From assembly GCA_017548505.1 (NCBI GenBank), contig JAFYZX010000006.1, forward strand, positions 1-34,873: a DNA stretch of 34,873 bases, in the 5' to 3' direction. Below are positions 1-8,411 of the stretch, one piece after another (the first letter of the stretch is position 1; the number at the start of each line of letters is the position of its first letter). This DNA is from Bacteroidales bacterium (GTDB taxonomy: Bacteria; Bacteroidota; Bacteroidia; Bacteroidales; UBA932). The notes under the pieces are model-generated. The model saw nothing but the letters and a program-made list of their open reading frames with translations. It made no database searches and was not told the origin of the DNA. A program made the translations under genes and the position numbers.

Positions 1-1520
1 AGCATCTTCCTTGCGTAAGAATAGCTTGCCTTAGCCGTCATATCGGCAGGATTACGCAAAAGAGCCTGCCTGTAGGCTTCCATGGCCTTGTCGTACTGCT
101 TGGCCTGCAGCATCATGTTTCCAAGATTGAAGAAGTACTTGGAAGCCGCATCATCCTTCCCCTGCATCTTCAGCAGAGGATCATCCTTTGAACCCTGGAT
201 GTTTTCCGGCATAGCGGGCATTTTGGTGGTTACACCCTTCCAGGAAGGAGAATAAGGAAGCTTGGAAACCGTATCCGCAATCGCCGAGTAGGCCTTTGCG
301 GCACCTTCCATATCCTGCTGCTTCCAGAGAGCGTTGCCAAGGTTGTAATTGCCTTTTACCGAGAGAGAATCCTTGAGGAGGCCCTTGCGGTATTCAACCT
401 CAGACTGTTTGAATTTGTCTTTATTGAAGTAGCGGTTTCCACGCCTTACATCCCTCTTGTCCACCTGAGCGGACATCTGAACCGTGGTAAGGGTGAGAAG
501 TATCATAACCGCAAAAAGTTTCTTTTTCATTTTCCTGTCGCCGATCAAGAATTCAAGTACAAGGAAGAACAGGGCAATACCGAAGAAATACATGAACTGC
601 TCGTTATATTCTTCAAAGGCAAGTTCCTGATACGAAGTCTTTTTCAACTCCCTGATCTTTTCAACGATATCTCCGATGCCGAAGTTTGTATCCGAGGCTC
701 TGACATAGATTCCGCCGCCTGCCTCAGCGATGCTTTTGAGGGTTTCCTCGTCGAGCTTGGTTACGACAATCTGGCCGTCTTTGTCCTTCATAAGCCCGCC
801 GCCTTCGTCAGGAATCGGCTCGCCCTTTGGAGTTCCCACGCCGATGCAATAGACGTTGATTCCGGCCTTGTGGGCATACTCGGCAGCGGCCACCGCGTCA
901 TCCTCGTGGTTTTCTCCATCGCTGATGACGATTATGGCCTTGTTACCCTCTTCCTGCATGCCCTCCATGGAGAAACTCTGGGCGCAAGTCATAATGGCAT
1001 TGCCGATAGCGGTTCCCTGAACAGGAATTGAGTTGGTGTTGATTCCGGAAAGGAACATCTTGGCGGAAACATAGTCCGCGGTTATTGGAACCTGGACAAA
1101 ACTCTCCCCGGCAAAAATCACCAGGCCAACGCGGTCGCTATGAAGCTTGTCCATAAGGCGGGACAGATCCATCTTGGCCCTTTCCAGGCGGTTAGGAGAA
1201 TAGTCCTTGGCCTTCATGGAGTTGGAAACGTCCAGAGCCACCATAATCTCGCTTCCGGTGTTGCTGCTCTCGCGGAGCTTTGCCCCTATCTGAGGTCGGG
1301 CAAGGCCGAGCATCAGGAACAGCCACGCAAGGCTGAAGCAGGTAAGACGAAGCCAGCCCTTGGCGCTGGAACGCTCGGGCATCAGGGCTTCCACCATATC
1401 GGGATTTCCGAACCTTCTCAGCCTACGGTTTCTTCCCCTGCGGTACAGAGCGTAGAACACATAGAAAAACGGTATCGCGAATATGAAAAGAAGAAATATC
1501 GGTCTAGCAAACTGTAACAT
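1..1520 (-). CDS. BatB-BatC fusion protein (VWA domain plus TPR domain), partial
   Basis: The frame opens at ATG 1520 and stays open to the left edge (506 codons visible, no stop). Residues 1-330 are a BatB-like von Willebrand A protein: membrane segments near 6-24 and 58-76, a MIDAS site (D97-x-S99-x-S101, T170, D201-G202), and a membrane segment near 308-326. From Met331 the sequence reads like the signal peptide of BatC (KKK followed by a hydrophobic stretch ending SAQ) and continues into TPR-type repeats such as YFNLGN and YDKAMEAYRQAL. BatB and BatC are normally separate proteins of the Bacteroides aerotolerance operon; here no stop separates them. Only 13 bases lie between the batA stop and this start, so it belongs to the moxR-bat operon. 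Proposed role: envelope-anchored complex scaffold, with the VWA domain facing the periplasm. The function of Bat proteins is poorly defined. An internal start at 530 could also give free BatC. Confidence 0.85.
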   Translation of the reverse strand, partial: MLQFARPIFLLFIFAIPFFYVFYALYRRGRNRRLRRFGNPDMVEALMPERSSAKGWLRLTCFSLAWLFLMLGLARPQIGAKLRESSNTGSEIMVALDVSNSMKAKDYSPNRLERAKMDLSRLMDKLHSDRVGLVIFAGESFVQVPITADYVSAKMFLSGINTNSIPVQGTAIGNAIMTCAQSFSMEGMQEEGNKAIIVISDGENHEDDAVAAAEYAHKAGINVYCIGVGTPKGEPIPDEGGGLMKDKDGQIVVTKLDEETLKSIAEAGGGIYVRASDTNFGIGDIVEKIRELKKTSYQELAFEEYNEQFMYFFGIALFFLVLEFLIGDRKMKKKLFAVMILLTLTTVQMSAQVDKRDVRRGNRYFNKDKFKQSEVEYRKGLLKDSLSVKGNYNLGNALWKQQDMEGAAKAYSAIADTVSKLPYSPSWKGVTTKMPAMPENIQGSKDDPLLKMQGKDDAASKYFFNLGNMMLQAKQYDKAMEAYRQALLRNPADMTAKASYSYARKM

Positions 1521-1533
1521 AATCCCTCCTTTT

Positions 1534-2511
1534 CTAATCAGGCAAATGCCTTGTAAACAATCTCATAACAACCTCAAGAATCACAGCCAGGAACGCAATC
1601 AGCGCAAATCTCATGAAGAGTTCCTTGTACTGCGGATAAGTGTCTACGATGGTTCTTGACTTTTCCATCTTGTTGATCTCGGCATAGATTTCAGCCAGCT
1701 TGGTATTGTCCGTTGCGCGGAAATACTTTCCTCCGGTGTCGGCTGCAATTTGCTTCATCAGCGGCTCGTCAATGTCCACCTTCACCATCTGGATTCCGTA
1801 ATCAGTTGGATATGGAGCCTCTCCCATTGCGCCGATTCCTATAGTGTATATCCTTACTCCGTATGTCTTTGCAATCTCGGTAGCCATCTGAGGGGATATC
1901 TCGCCGCAGTTGTTTACTCCGTCCGTAAGCAGGATCACAACCCTGCTCTTTGCGTCAGACTCCTTCAGGCGGGCTACAGCGGTTGCGATTCCGTTACCGA
2001 TGGCCGTTCCGTCTTCTATGATTCCGCACTGGATATCCTTCATCATATTGATAAGGGTCTGGCGGTCAGTCGTAAGCGGGCACTGCGTGTAACTCTCGCC
2101 GGCAAATACCACAACGCCCATACGGTCAGCAGGCCTCTGGGCCACGAACTCCATCGCGATCTGCTTTGCGGCGTTGATTCTGTCCGGCTTGAAGTCCATA
2201 GCCAGCATACTGGTGGAAACGTCTATGCCAAGAACTATGTCTATTCCCTCCGTGGAAACCTTCTCCAGTTCCGATGCGGAACGCGGACGGGCAATCGCAA
2301 GCACCAGGGCCGCAATGGCAATGCACCTCAGGATAAACGGAACGTGCCGCATCAGCCTCTTGAAAAAGCCCTGGTTATCAAGCTTCCAAGGCGTTATGTC
2401 TGAAACCGTAAGATAAGGGTGCCTGCCCTTAATCTCCCGCCATATATAAATCAGAATGGCGAGGGGAACCAGCGCAAGCAACCACAACAGTTTTGGATAT
2501 TCAAAGAACAT
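1534..2511 (-). CDS. batA: BatA, von Willebrand factor A membrane protein
   Basis: 325 residues, usual for BatA. Membrane segments lie near residues 6-24, 56-76 and 301-320, with a VWA domain between. The metal-ion-dependent adhesion site is intact: D97-x-S99-x-S101, T169 in EDGTAIG, and D197-G198 in LLTDG. The start codon overlaps the stop of the upstream gene by one base (TAATG), indicating translational coupling, and the BatB-BatC frame begins 13 bases after its stop. Bat proteins were named for aerotolerance in Bacteroides fragilis; they sit in the inner membrane and are thought to work with the MoxR AAA ATPase on periplasmic or envelope targets. The exact activity is unknown. Family assignment is firm; the biochemical role is inference. 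Confidence 0.9.
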   Translation of the reverse strand: MFFEYPKLLWLLALVPLAILIYIWREIKGRHPYLTVSDITPWKLDNQGFFKRLMRHVPFILRCIAIAALVLAIARPRSASELEKVSTEGIDIVLGIDVSTSMLAMDFKPDRINAAKQIAMEFVAQRPADRMGVVVFAGESYTQCPLTTDRQTLINMMKDIQCGIIEDGTAIGNGIATAVARLKESDAKSRVVILLTDGVNNCGEISPQMATEIAKTYGVRIYTIGIGAMGEAPYPTDYGIQMVKVDIDEPLMKQIAADTGGKYFRATDNTKLAEIYAEINKMEKSRTIVDTYPQYKELFMRFALIAFLAVILEVVMRLFTRHLPD

Positions 2512-3494
2512 TACTTATCCTCCCCGATTTTCTTTTCGCCCTCCATCTCGGACAGCTGCTGCATGTAGGCGAAGTTTACAAAATTCACGGCAGCCGGTAT
2601 TGCCTTCTCGTTTTCCTCAGCACTCGGACTATGCTTGGCAAACTTCACAAGGTCTGAAGTTGAGAACATGGAACCCAGATCGCCGAGAATCTTCTCGTCT
2701 ATCTTTTTGTCTTTCAAAGAGTCCATAATCTCAGTGGAAGTCTGCTCCATAGCCCTTACGCTGTAGCGTTTCTCTATATATTCCCTGACGGCATCCGTTA
2801 CACCGGTGTAGAAGAGTTTCTCCTTACCACTCTGCCAGAGCTTGTCCGTGCGGATTTTCTCCAGTTTCTTCAGTGCCACGATGTGAGGCGGATCTGATTC
2901 CACGCTTCGGCCGAAGAAGTCCTTGTTCTTCCTCTTCATCGCGATGTATCTGATAATACCCCAGATAAGCAGAGCAATGCCCAGACCGAGGAGTATCCAC
3001 GGCAACACTTCCTTGAAGGTTACCGGATAGGTCTCCTGCGGCTTGATATCGTACATCTTGAAAGTGGCGGTATCTACTGGTATCGTATTTACATACAATG
3101 TCTTGGGATCTATCTTCAGAGTGTCTGCCGCCCCGCTGCCATCCTTGTCCACAAGAATCAGAGGAGGTGGAAGGCGAAAGGCTCCGCTGTCGAAGGAAGT
3201 CAGCAGGATCTTTCCCCTCAGCTGGGCCAGGTTCTTCTTCACGCCCAGGGTATCCAGCTCAAAATCCCTGACAACCTCCACGGAACCCTTGATGGTAGTA
3301 TCCCGCACAAGAATCTCCGCGTATGGAGCCACGGCCAGCATCTTCCCCTGCGGAACGCTGAAGTCCAGAGTCCAGACCACCTGGTCTCCCACCAGAATGG
3401 AATCGGCGGAGAGAGTGGATTTGTCCAGCCTCTGACCCCACGCACCTTGAAGGGGAAACAGGCAAACTGCCAATGCTATAATTGCTTTTCTCAT
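2511..3494 (-). CDS. Single-pass membrane protein of the MoxR-Bat operon (BatD/DUF4381-like)
   Basis: About 327 residues. It begins with a signal peptide (RKAIIALAVCLFPLQGAWG), followed by a beta-rich extracytoplasmic part, one membrane helix near residues 163-187 (WILLGLGIALLIWGIIRYIAM) and a basic, helical cytoplasmic tail with REYIEKRY. This topology resembles the protein usually encoded between the DUF58 gene and batA in Bacteroidales. I recognise the position rather than a defined activity. The start is ambiguous: GTG at 3500 overlaps the upstream TGA, while ATG at 3494 lies two bases after it and puts the signal peptide right at the N terminus, so I prefer 3494. Its stop overlaps the batA start by one base. 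Confidence 0.8.
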   Translation of the reverse strand: MRKAIIALAVCLFPLQGAWGQRLDKSTLSADSILVGDQVVWTLDFSVPQGKMLAVAPYAEILVRDTTIKGSVEVVRDFELDTLGVKKNLAQLRGKILLTSFDSGAFRLPPPLILVDKDGSGAADTLKIDPKTLYVNTIPVDTATFKMYDIKPQETYPVTFKEVLPWILLGLGIALLIWGIIRYIAMKRKNKDFFGRSVESDPPHIVALKKLEKIRTDKLWQSGKEKLFYTGVTDAVREYIEKRYSVRAMEQTSTEIMDSLKDKKIDEKILGDLGSMFSTSDLVKFAKHSPSAEENEKAIPAAVNFVNFAYMQQLSEMEGEKKIGEDK

Positions 3495-3496
3495 AA

Positions 3497-4375
3497 TCAC
3501 TTGTTCTTGAAGAACGCTATCAGGCTCTTCACATAATCATCGTCTGTAGATATACTTACAGTATCCACTTTATAGCGGTTGAAAAGCTGCTGGGCATTGC
3601 TCAGCACGTTTCTGCTCCACTGGGCGTAACTGTTACGCACGCTGCGGCTGGAGGTGTCGATCCAGCCTTCTGCCCCGGTTTCCGCATCCCTTACCCTTAC
3701 CAGGCCAAGGTCCGGAATCTCCCTTTCTCTCGGGTCATAGATATTGATTGCGGAAATCTCGTGACGGTTGGCGGCCAACTTCAGGGCATCCTCATAGCGA
3801 GGCTTTCCCTTGCTGTCCACATCCAGAAGGTCGCTGAGCAAAAACGCAGTGCATCTTTTCTTGATGGCCCTTGAGAGGAACCTCAGCGCCTCGGAAATAT
3901 CCGTTCCGCTCTGCGTAGGCTTGAATTCCAGAAGCTCGGAGATAATTCTCAGCAGATGGCTTCTTCCTTTCTTGGGAGGGATGAATTTCTCCACCTTGGA
4001 GGAGAAGAACAGAGCTCCCACCTTATCGTTGTTGATTGAAGCCGAGAAGGAAAGCACTGCGGCAATCTCTGCCACCAGTTCCCTCTTGGTCTTGGTGGAA
4101 GTTCCGAAAATACTGGAAGAAGACACGTCCACAAGCAGAACAACCGTAAGTTCCCTCTCCTCCTCGTATACTTTAATGTAAGGGGAGCGGAGCCTGGCGG
4201 TAACATTCCAGTCCATATTGCGGACATCGTCTCCAAACTGGTATTCCCTAACCTCGCTGAAAGCCATACCCCTGCCCTTGTAGGCGGAGTGGTACTCTCC
4301 GGCAAAGATCTGGTGGGAAAGGCTCCTGGTCCGGATCTCAATCTTTCGTACTTTCTTCAAAAGAGAGTTATCCAT
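3497..4375 (-). CDS. DUF58 family protein
   Basis: 292 residues, typical of the short DUF58 proteins encoded directly after moxR. It carries the family hallmark VRNMDWNVTARL followed by YIKVYEEERE, and a degenerate VWA-like core with VLLVDVSSSS, in which the D-x-S-x-S type arrangement is recognisable. No signal peptide or membrane segment is seen, so it is probably cytoplasmic or peripheral. It starts 12 bases after the moxR stop and its own stop overlaps or abuts the next gene. DUF58 proteins are standard partners of MoxR ATPases and VWA proteins; a role as adaptor between the ATPase and membrane Bat proteins is inference. Confidence 0.9.
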   Translation of the reverse strand: MDNSLLKKVRKIEIRTRSLSHQIFAGEYHSAYKGRGMAFSEVREYQFGDDVRNMDWNVTARLRSPYIKVYEEERELTVVLLVDVSSSSIFGTSTKTKRELVAEIAAVLSFSASINNDKVGALFFSSKVEKFIPPKKGRSHLLRIISELLEFKPTQSGTDISEALRFLSRAIKKRCTAFLLSDLLDVDSKGKPRYEDALKLAANRHEISAINIYDPREREIPDLGLVRVRDAETGAEGWIDTSSRSVRNSYAQWSRNVLSNAQQLFNRYKVDTVSISTDDDYVKSLIAFFKNK

Positions 4376-4387
4376 AACGGTTTTCCT

Positions 4388-5380
4388 TTAAGGAACTGCA
4401 ACTACGTTTACGATTTCTGTAATAAGGTTTTCTGTTGTGATATCCTCAGCCTCAGCCTCGTATGTAAGGCCGATACGGTGGCGCAGAACCTCGTAGCAGA
4501 CAGCTCTAACATCCTCAGGAATGACATATCCCCTTCTCTTTATGAAGGCGTATGCCTTGGCGGCCTTGGCCAGTGAGATGCTTGCTCTTGGAGACGCTCC
4601 GTACTGGATCATGCTCTTGATCTTGCCCAGGCCATATTCCTCCGGAGTTCTGGTTGCATAGACTATATCCACGATGTAGCGCTCGATTTTCTCATCCATG
4701 TAAACATCCTTCACCACGCTGCGGGCCCTGATGATGTCTTCCGGCTTGAGGACTGTGCTTGCCTTAGGGAATTCGTGGGCGTTGTGCATCTTGATAATCT
4801 GCTTCTCCTCGTCCTTGCGCGGATAGTTTACGATGACCTTGAGCATGAAACGGTCCATCTGTGCTTCAGGCAGCGGATAGGTACCTTCCTGCTCTATAGG
4901 GTTCTGGGTTGCCATTACCAGGAACGGCTTCGGAAGCTCGTATGTCTGGTCGCCGATGGTAACGGCCCTTTCCTGCATCGCCTCCAGCAGGGCGCTCTGC
5001 ACCTTTGCCGGAGAACGGTTGATCTCGTCTGCGAGCACGAAGTTGGCGAAAACCGGACCCTTCTTTACCTGGAACTGCTCGTTCTTCTGGCTGTAGATCA
5101 TTGTTCCCACGATATCGGACGGGAGCAGGTCCGGGGTGAACTGAATCCTCTGGAACTTGGCATCTATGATATCGCTGAGGGTGCTGATTGCCAGTGTCTT
5201 TGCCAGGCCCGGCATTCCTTCCAGCAGAAGGTGTCCGTCTGCCAGCAGGCCGATAAGCAGGTCCTCAACCAGATGCTTCTGCCCTACGATTACCTTGTTC
5301 ATTTCCATCGAGATGATGTCCACAAAGGCACTCTCTTTCTGAATCCTGTCGTTCAGTTCTTTTATGTTTACGTTCTCCAT
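4388..5380 (-). CDS. moxR: MoxR family AAA+ ATPase
   Basis: 330 residues. Walker A is GMPGLAKT (residues 55-62), with the family-typical Ala before Lys-Thr. Walker B with sensor context is VLADEINRSPAKVQSALLEAMQE (from about residue 115), followed by ATQNPIEQEGTYPLPEAQMDRF, a signature of the MoxR clade. MoxR ATPases act as chaperone-like factors for complexes containing VWA proteins; the downstream DUF58, BatA and BatB genes fit that partner set. It is the first gene of the minus-strand operon and is divergent from truA. Family call is secure; the target of remodelling is unknown. Confidence 0.95.
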   Translation of the reverse strand: MENVNIKELNDRIQKESAFVDIISMEMNKVIVGQKHLVEDLLIGLLADGHLLLEGMPGLAKTLAISTLSDIIDAKFQRIQFTPDLLPSDIVGTMIYSQKNEQFQVKKGPVFANFVLADEINRSPAKVQSALLEAMQERAVTIGDQTYELPKPFLVMATQNPIEQEGTYPLPEAQMDRFMLKVIVNYPRKDEEKQIIKMHNAHEFPKASTVLKPEDIIRARSVVKDVYMDEKIERYIVDIVYATRTPEEYGLGKIKSMIQYGASPRASISLAKAAKAYAFIKRRGYVIPEDVRAVCYEVLRHRIGLTYEAEAEDITTENLITEIVNVVAVP

Positions 5381-5431
5381 AACTTTGAATAACTATTATA
5401 TATTTTGTTTCTATCTTTTTCGCTTCGCTCA

Positions 5432-5439
5432 TAAAGATA
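5432..5439 (-). promoter_or_regulatory. Candidate -7 element of the moxR-bat operon
   Basis: The minus strand reads TATCTTTA here, one base from the Bacteroidetes consensus TAnnTTTG, about 50 bases before the moxR ATG. It is the only good match between the divergent moxR and truA starts on this strand. No convincing TTTG at the -33 position was seen, so confidence is limited. Confidence 0.4.
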
Positions 5440-5488
5440 AGCTGCATCTCGGAAAACCAAGCAAGCTTTTTTTTCGCTCGATTTGCAT

Positions 5489-5496
5489 TATCTTTA
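5489..5496 (+). promoter_or_regulatory. Candidate -7 element of truA
   Basis: TATCTTTA lies 9 bases before the truA ATG at 5505. This would give a very short leader, which is common in Bacteroidetes. The upstream region is T-rich but lacks a clean TTTG at the expected -33 distance. Confidence 0.4.
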
Positions 5497-5504
5497 CACC
5501 CAAT

Positions 5505-6296
5505 ATGAAATACTTCATAAAGCTTTCATACGACGGAGCCGGTTTCAACGGCTGGCAGCTCCAGAAGAATGCTCCGAGCATCCAGGAGGAGCTGCAAAAG
5601 GCTTTCTCTCTTTTGCTTAAGGAAGACATTGAAATCACCGGTTGCGGCAGGACAGACAGCGGAGTGAATGCGGTTAACTATATCGCCCACGCTGAAATCG
5701 CTTCCAAAATGGCTTTGAGCGGGAAAACCAAGCATCATTTCCTCTACAAAATAAATGCCATTTTGCCCAATTCCATCAAGGTTTTGGGCATATACAGAAT
5801 GCATCAGGAGGCTCACGCCAGATTCGATGCCACATCCCGCACCTACAAGTATTATCTGAGCACGGAACCGTCCCCTTTCCTGGGTCCGCACACATGGTAT
5901 TTCAAGTGCAGGAACCTGGATATGGAGGCTATGAACAAGGGCGCTGCCTATTTCATCGGGACCAAGGACTTTTCCAGCCTCCAGAAGACCGGAAGTGATG
6001 TCACAAACCCTGTCTGCACTGTCTCCGAGGCATACTGGAAGAAAGCCCCTCTCCCGGCCCCGTTTGCACGGGAAACAGCGGGCAAGAGGATCGTTTTCAC
6101 AGTTACCTCCAACCGCTTCCTCAGGAATATGGTACGTGCTATGGTGGGCTCCCTTCTGGAAGTGGGCACCCACAAGAAGGATCCGGAGTGGATCGCCGAG
6201 ATGCTTAAAAAGAAAAACCGCTCCGCCGCCGGACTCAGTGTTCCGGGGGAGGCCCTTTTCCTCTGCGACATCAAATATCCATACCCGATAAAATAA
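5505..6296 (+). CDS. truA: tRNA pseudouridine(38-40) synthase TruA
   Basis: 263 residues from ATG 5505. The frame extends upstream to 5364, but the extension is AT-rich and non-conserved, while MKYFIKLSYDGAGFNGWQ is the standard TruA N terminus. The catalytic aspartate is D51 in GCGRTDSGVNA. The C-terminal half contains FTVTSNRFLRNMVRAMVGSLLEVG, another TruA signature. The enzyme converts uridines 38-40 of the tRNA anticodon arm to pseudouridine in the cytoplasm. It stands alone between the divergent moxR operon and the ExbB-ExbD-TonB genes, which begin 47 bases downstream. Confidence 0.95.
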   Translation: MKYFIKLSYDGAGFNGWQLQKNAPSIQEELQKAFSLLLKEDIEITGCGRTDSGVNAVNYIAHAEIASKMALSGKTKHHFLYKINAILPNSIKVLGIYRMHQEAHARFDATSRTYKYYLSTEPSPFLGPHTWYFKCRNLDMEAMNKGAAYFIGTKDFSSLQKTGSDVTNPVCTVSEAYWKKAPLPAPFARETAGKRIVFTVTSNRFLRNMVRAMVGSLLEVGTHKKDPEWIAEMLKKKNRSAAGLSVPGEALFLCDIKYPYPIK

Positions 6297-6343
6297 TACT
6301 GCACAATTTTTGCTGACAAAACGAAATTATAATTGATTTAGAT

Positions 6344-7060
6344 ATGACACTGCTCACATTTTTACTCCAGGCAGATACTGCAGAGGCCTTGACACAGGCC
6401 GCAGCCGCAGTCGCCACCAAAGAAAAAGTCTCCCTTTCAATGATCGATATGGCCGTCAAGGGAGGATGGCTTATGATTCCGCTGATAATCTTGTCACTGA
6501 TTACCATCTACATTTTCGGAATGAAATGGTGGACCATCAGCCGCGCTTCCAAGATCGATCCTAACTTCATGAGGGATATACGTGACTATATCCACGACGG
6601 CAAGATTGCCGCCGCCCAGAACCTTTGCCGGCAGCAGGACACTCCGGTTTCCCACCTGATAGAGAAGGGAATAGAGAGAATGGGAAGGCCGCTGACAGAC
6701 ATCCAGGCCGCTGTCGAGAATATGGGAAACATCGAGGTTGCAAGGCTGGAGAAAGGGCTTCCTACCCTGGCTTCCATCGCCGGCGGCGCTCCTATGATCG
6801 GATTCCTGGGAACAGTGCTGGGTATGGTCCAGGCCTTCTTCAACATGAGCCAGGCCGGAAACAACATAGACATCACCCTTCTTTCAGGCGGTATCTACAC
6901 CGCAATGATCACAACCGTTGCCGGTCTTATCGTGGGTATCCTCGCCTACTTCGGATACAACTACCTTACATCCAAGGTATCCGACCTGGTATTCACCCTC
7001 CAGAGCAACACCATCGAGTTTATGGATCTGCTCCACGAGCCGGGCGGGAGTTCCAAGTAA
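6344..7060 (+). CDS. MotA/TolQ/ExbB family proton channel protein
   Basis: 238 residues with three predicted membrane segments: WLMIPLIILSLITIYIFGMKWW (about 42-63), GAPMIGFLGTVLGMVQAFFNM (about 146-166) and GIYTAMITTVAGLIVGILAYFGYNYL (about 184-209). The GTVLGMVQAF segment and the following TTVAGL are the family motifs. With the ExbD-like and TonB-like genes directly behind it, it would form the proton-driven inner-membrane motor that energises outer-membrane TonB-dependent receptors. A Tol-Pal role is possible, but the third gene ends in a TonB C-terminal domain, which favours Exb-Ton. Confidence 0.92.
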   Translation: MTLLTFLLQADTAEALTQAAAAVATKEKVSLSMIDMAVKGGWLMIPLIILSLITIYIFGMKWWTISRASKIDPNFMRDIRDYIHDGKIAAAQNLCRQQDTPVSHLIEKGIERMGRPLTDIQAAVENMGNIEVARLEKGLPTLASIAGGAPMIGFLGTVLGMVQAFFNMSQAGNNIDITLLSGGIYTAMITTVAGLIVGILAYFGYNYLTSKVSDLVFTLQSNTIEFMDLLHEPGGSSK

Positions 7061-7093
7061 ACATCGCTGAGAAAAACACCAAAACAGCAAGTT

Positions 7094-7507
7094 ATGGCAA
7101 TCAAACAGAGAAACAAGGTGAATGCGGCTTTCAGCATGTCCAGTATGACGGACGTAGTGTTCCTGTTGCTGATTTTCTTCCTTGTTACATCCACACTGAT
7201 AAATCCGAACGCCCTGAAGCTGCTGCTGCCAAAGAGCACCAACCAGATTTCGGCCAAGCCTCAGGTGAGCGTCTCCATAAAGCACTACCAGGAGAACAAC
7301 ACCTTCTCCTACCACATCAACGGCCTCAAGCAGGAAACTCCATTCGAGCAGGTGGAGGTTTCCATCCAGGCCCTTCTCCAGAACACAGAGGAACCTACTT
7401 TCACCATCCTCGCGGACCAGAGTGTCCCTATCGAAAAAGTGGTGGAACTGATGAACATAGCAAAGCGTAACCAGTATAAAGTTATCCTTGCAACCTCACC
7501 TGAATAA
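7094..7507 (+). CDS. ExbD/TolR family protein
   Basis: 137 residues with one N-terminal membrane helix, TDVVFLLLIFFLVTSTLI (about 19-36), preceded by FSMSSM. The aspartate at the beginning of that helix (D20) is the conserved proton-carrying residue of ExbD/TolR. The rest is a periplasmic domain ending in VVELMNIAKRNQYKVILATSPE. It follows the ExbB-like gene by 33 bases and precedes the TonB-like gene by 18 bases, a compact three-gene operon. Together with ExbB it transduces the proton gradient to TonB. Confidence 0.92.
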   Translation: MAIKQRNKVNAAFSMSSMTDVVFLLLIFFLVTSTLINPNALKLLLPKSTNQISAKPQVSVSIKHYQENNTFSYHINGLKQETPFEQVEVSIQALLQNTEEPTFTILADQSVPIEKVVELMNIAKRNQYKVILATSPE

Positions 7508-7525
7508 CAGAAAACAAAGCAATAA

Positions 7526-8287
7526 ATGTATTCCCTGACAAAGCAGCAGCGGCAAGCCAAGGAAGGCAAGAAAATAGGCGTGGCTCTCACCATCGCCTTC
7601 CACGTCGTGCTGCTGTTTGTTCTGGGAATAACGGGCTTCAAGCTCATATATCCTCCGCCTGCAGAAAAAGGCATTCTGCTTGAAATCCCGATAGAGGAAG
7701 TTCCGAGAAAGGCCATTCCTAAAAAAGCTCCGGAACCAAGGGCTCCGGAAGCGGATCCCAAGAAGGATGTAAACATTGTCCAGAAAGCCAAGGCCCCTCT
7801 CCAGAGCGAAAAGTCCAACGCCGGCAAGCCTACCACAGCACAGGGCAAGGGAGATGTGGAAATCCCTGAGCCAAAGCGTGAAATAGACAAGAGAGCCCTC
7901 TTTCCGAGCGCAGACAACAAGAAGGACACCAAGGCCGCCCAGACTACCGAAAAGGTTGAAAACGACCTCAAGGCCGGCCACTCCAAGGGCAACACGGACA
8001 GCGGCAAACTCAACGGCATTCCGTCCGTGAAACTGGAAGGACGCTCAACCCTCGGATCTCTTCCTCTTCCGGCCTATACCGTAAACGAAAGCGGAACAGT
8101 TGTCGTAAAAATCATCGTCAACGAAAAAGGAGAAGTTACCAACGCCATCCCTGGCCAGAAAGGCACAACCACCAACAACTCAACCCTTTGGAACGCAGCC
8201 AAGCAAGCCGCCCTGAAAGCCCGCTTCTCCCCATCCGACGCCCCAACCCAGGTCGGATACATCACCTACATCTTCACATTGAAATAA
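7526..8287 (+). CDS. TonB family energy transducer
   Basis: 253 residues. A short cytoplasmic start is followed by a membrane anchor (VALTIAFHVVLLFVLGITGFKLIY, about 19-42), then a long Lys/Pro/Glu-rich and Ala-rich periplasmic linker (about 50-170), and a C-terminal TonB-type domain with GTVVVKIIVNEKGEVTNAIPG, KGTTTNNSTLWNAAKQAALKARF and YITYIFTLK. The anchor retains the SHXXH-like context only as FHVV. It completes the ExbB-ExbD-TonB operon and would span the periplasm to outer-membrane receptors. The linker is highly charged; the domain order is as expected. No terminator was seen after it. Confidence 0.9.
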   Translation: MYSLTKQQRQAKEGKKIGVALTIAFHVVLLFVLGITGFKLIYPPPAEKGILLEIPIEEVPRKAIPKKAPEPRAPEADPKKDVNIVQKAKAPLQSEKSNAGKPTTAQGKGDVEIPEPKREIDKRALFPSADNKKDTKAAQTTEKVENDLKAGHSKGNTDSGKLNGIPSVKLEGRSTLGSLPLPAYTVNESGTVVVKIIVNEKGEVTNAIPGQKGTTTNNSTLWNAAKQAALKARFSPSDAPTQVGYITYIFTLK

Positions 8288-8296
8288 CCCTCCCAT

Positions 8297-8326
8297 TTTG
8301 TATTTGGTATTTTATTTCTATCTTTG
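8297..8326 (+). promoter_or_regulatory. Promoter of hipBA
   Basis: TTTG at 8297-8300 and TATCTTTG at 8319-8326, separated by 18 bases, match the Bacteroidetes -33/-7 arrangement (TTTG, TAnnTTTG). Transcription would begin about 8333, at the edge of an AT-rich leader that contains a candidate operator. Confidence 0.7.
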
Positions 8327-8372
8327 CGACATAACTAATCTGATTCGTTTATTTATAATGAATTTTATATGA

Positions 8373-8391
8373 TAACTTATCGAATTAGTTA
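8373..8391 (+). promoter_or_regulatory. Candidate HipB operator palindrome
   Basis: TAACTTATCGAATTAGTTA is an imperfect 19-base palindrome centred on 8382, with two mismatched pairs. The core AACTAA...TTCG recurs in inverted relation at 8333-8347 (AACTAATCTGATTCG). Both lie between the promoter and the hipB start, where HipB-type autorepressors usually bind. Function is inferred from position and symmetry only. Confidence 0.4.
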
Positions 8392-8411
8392 ATTTATAAA
8401 GATAGAAAATT

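Noticed and set aside
1140..1517. A plus-strand 125-codon open frame
   Set aside because: It is antisense to the BatB VWA domain, which has all its metal-site residues.
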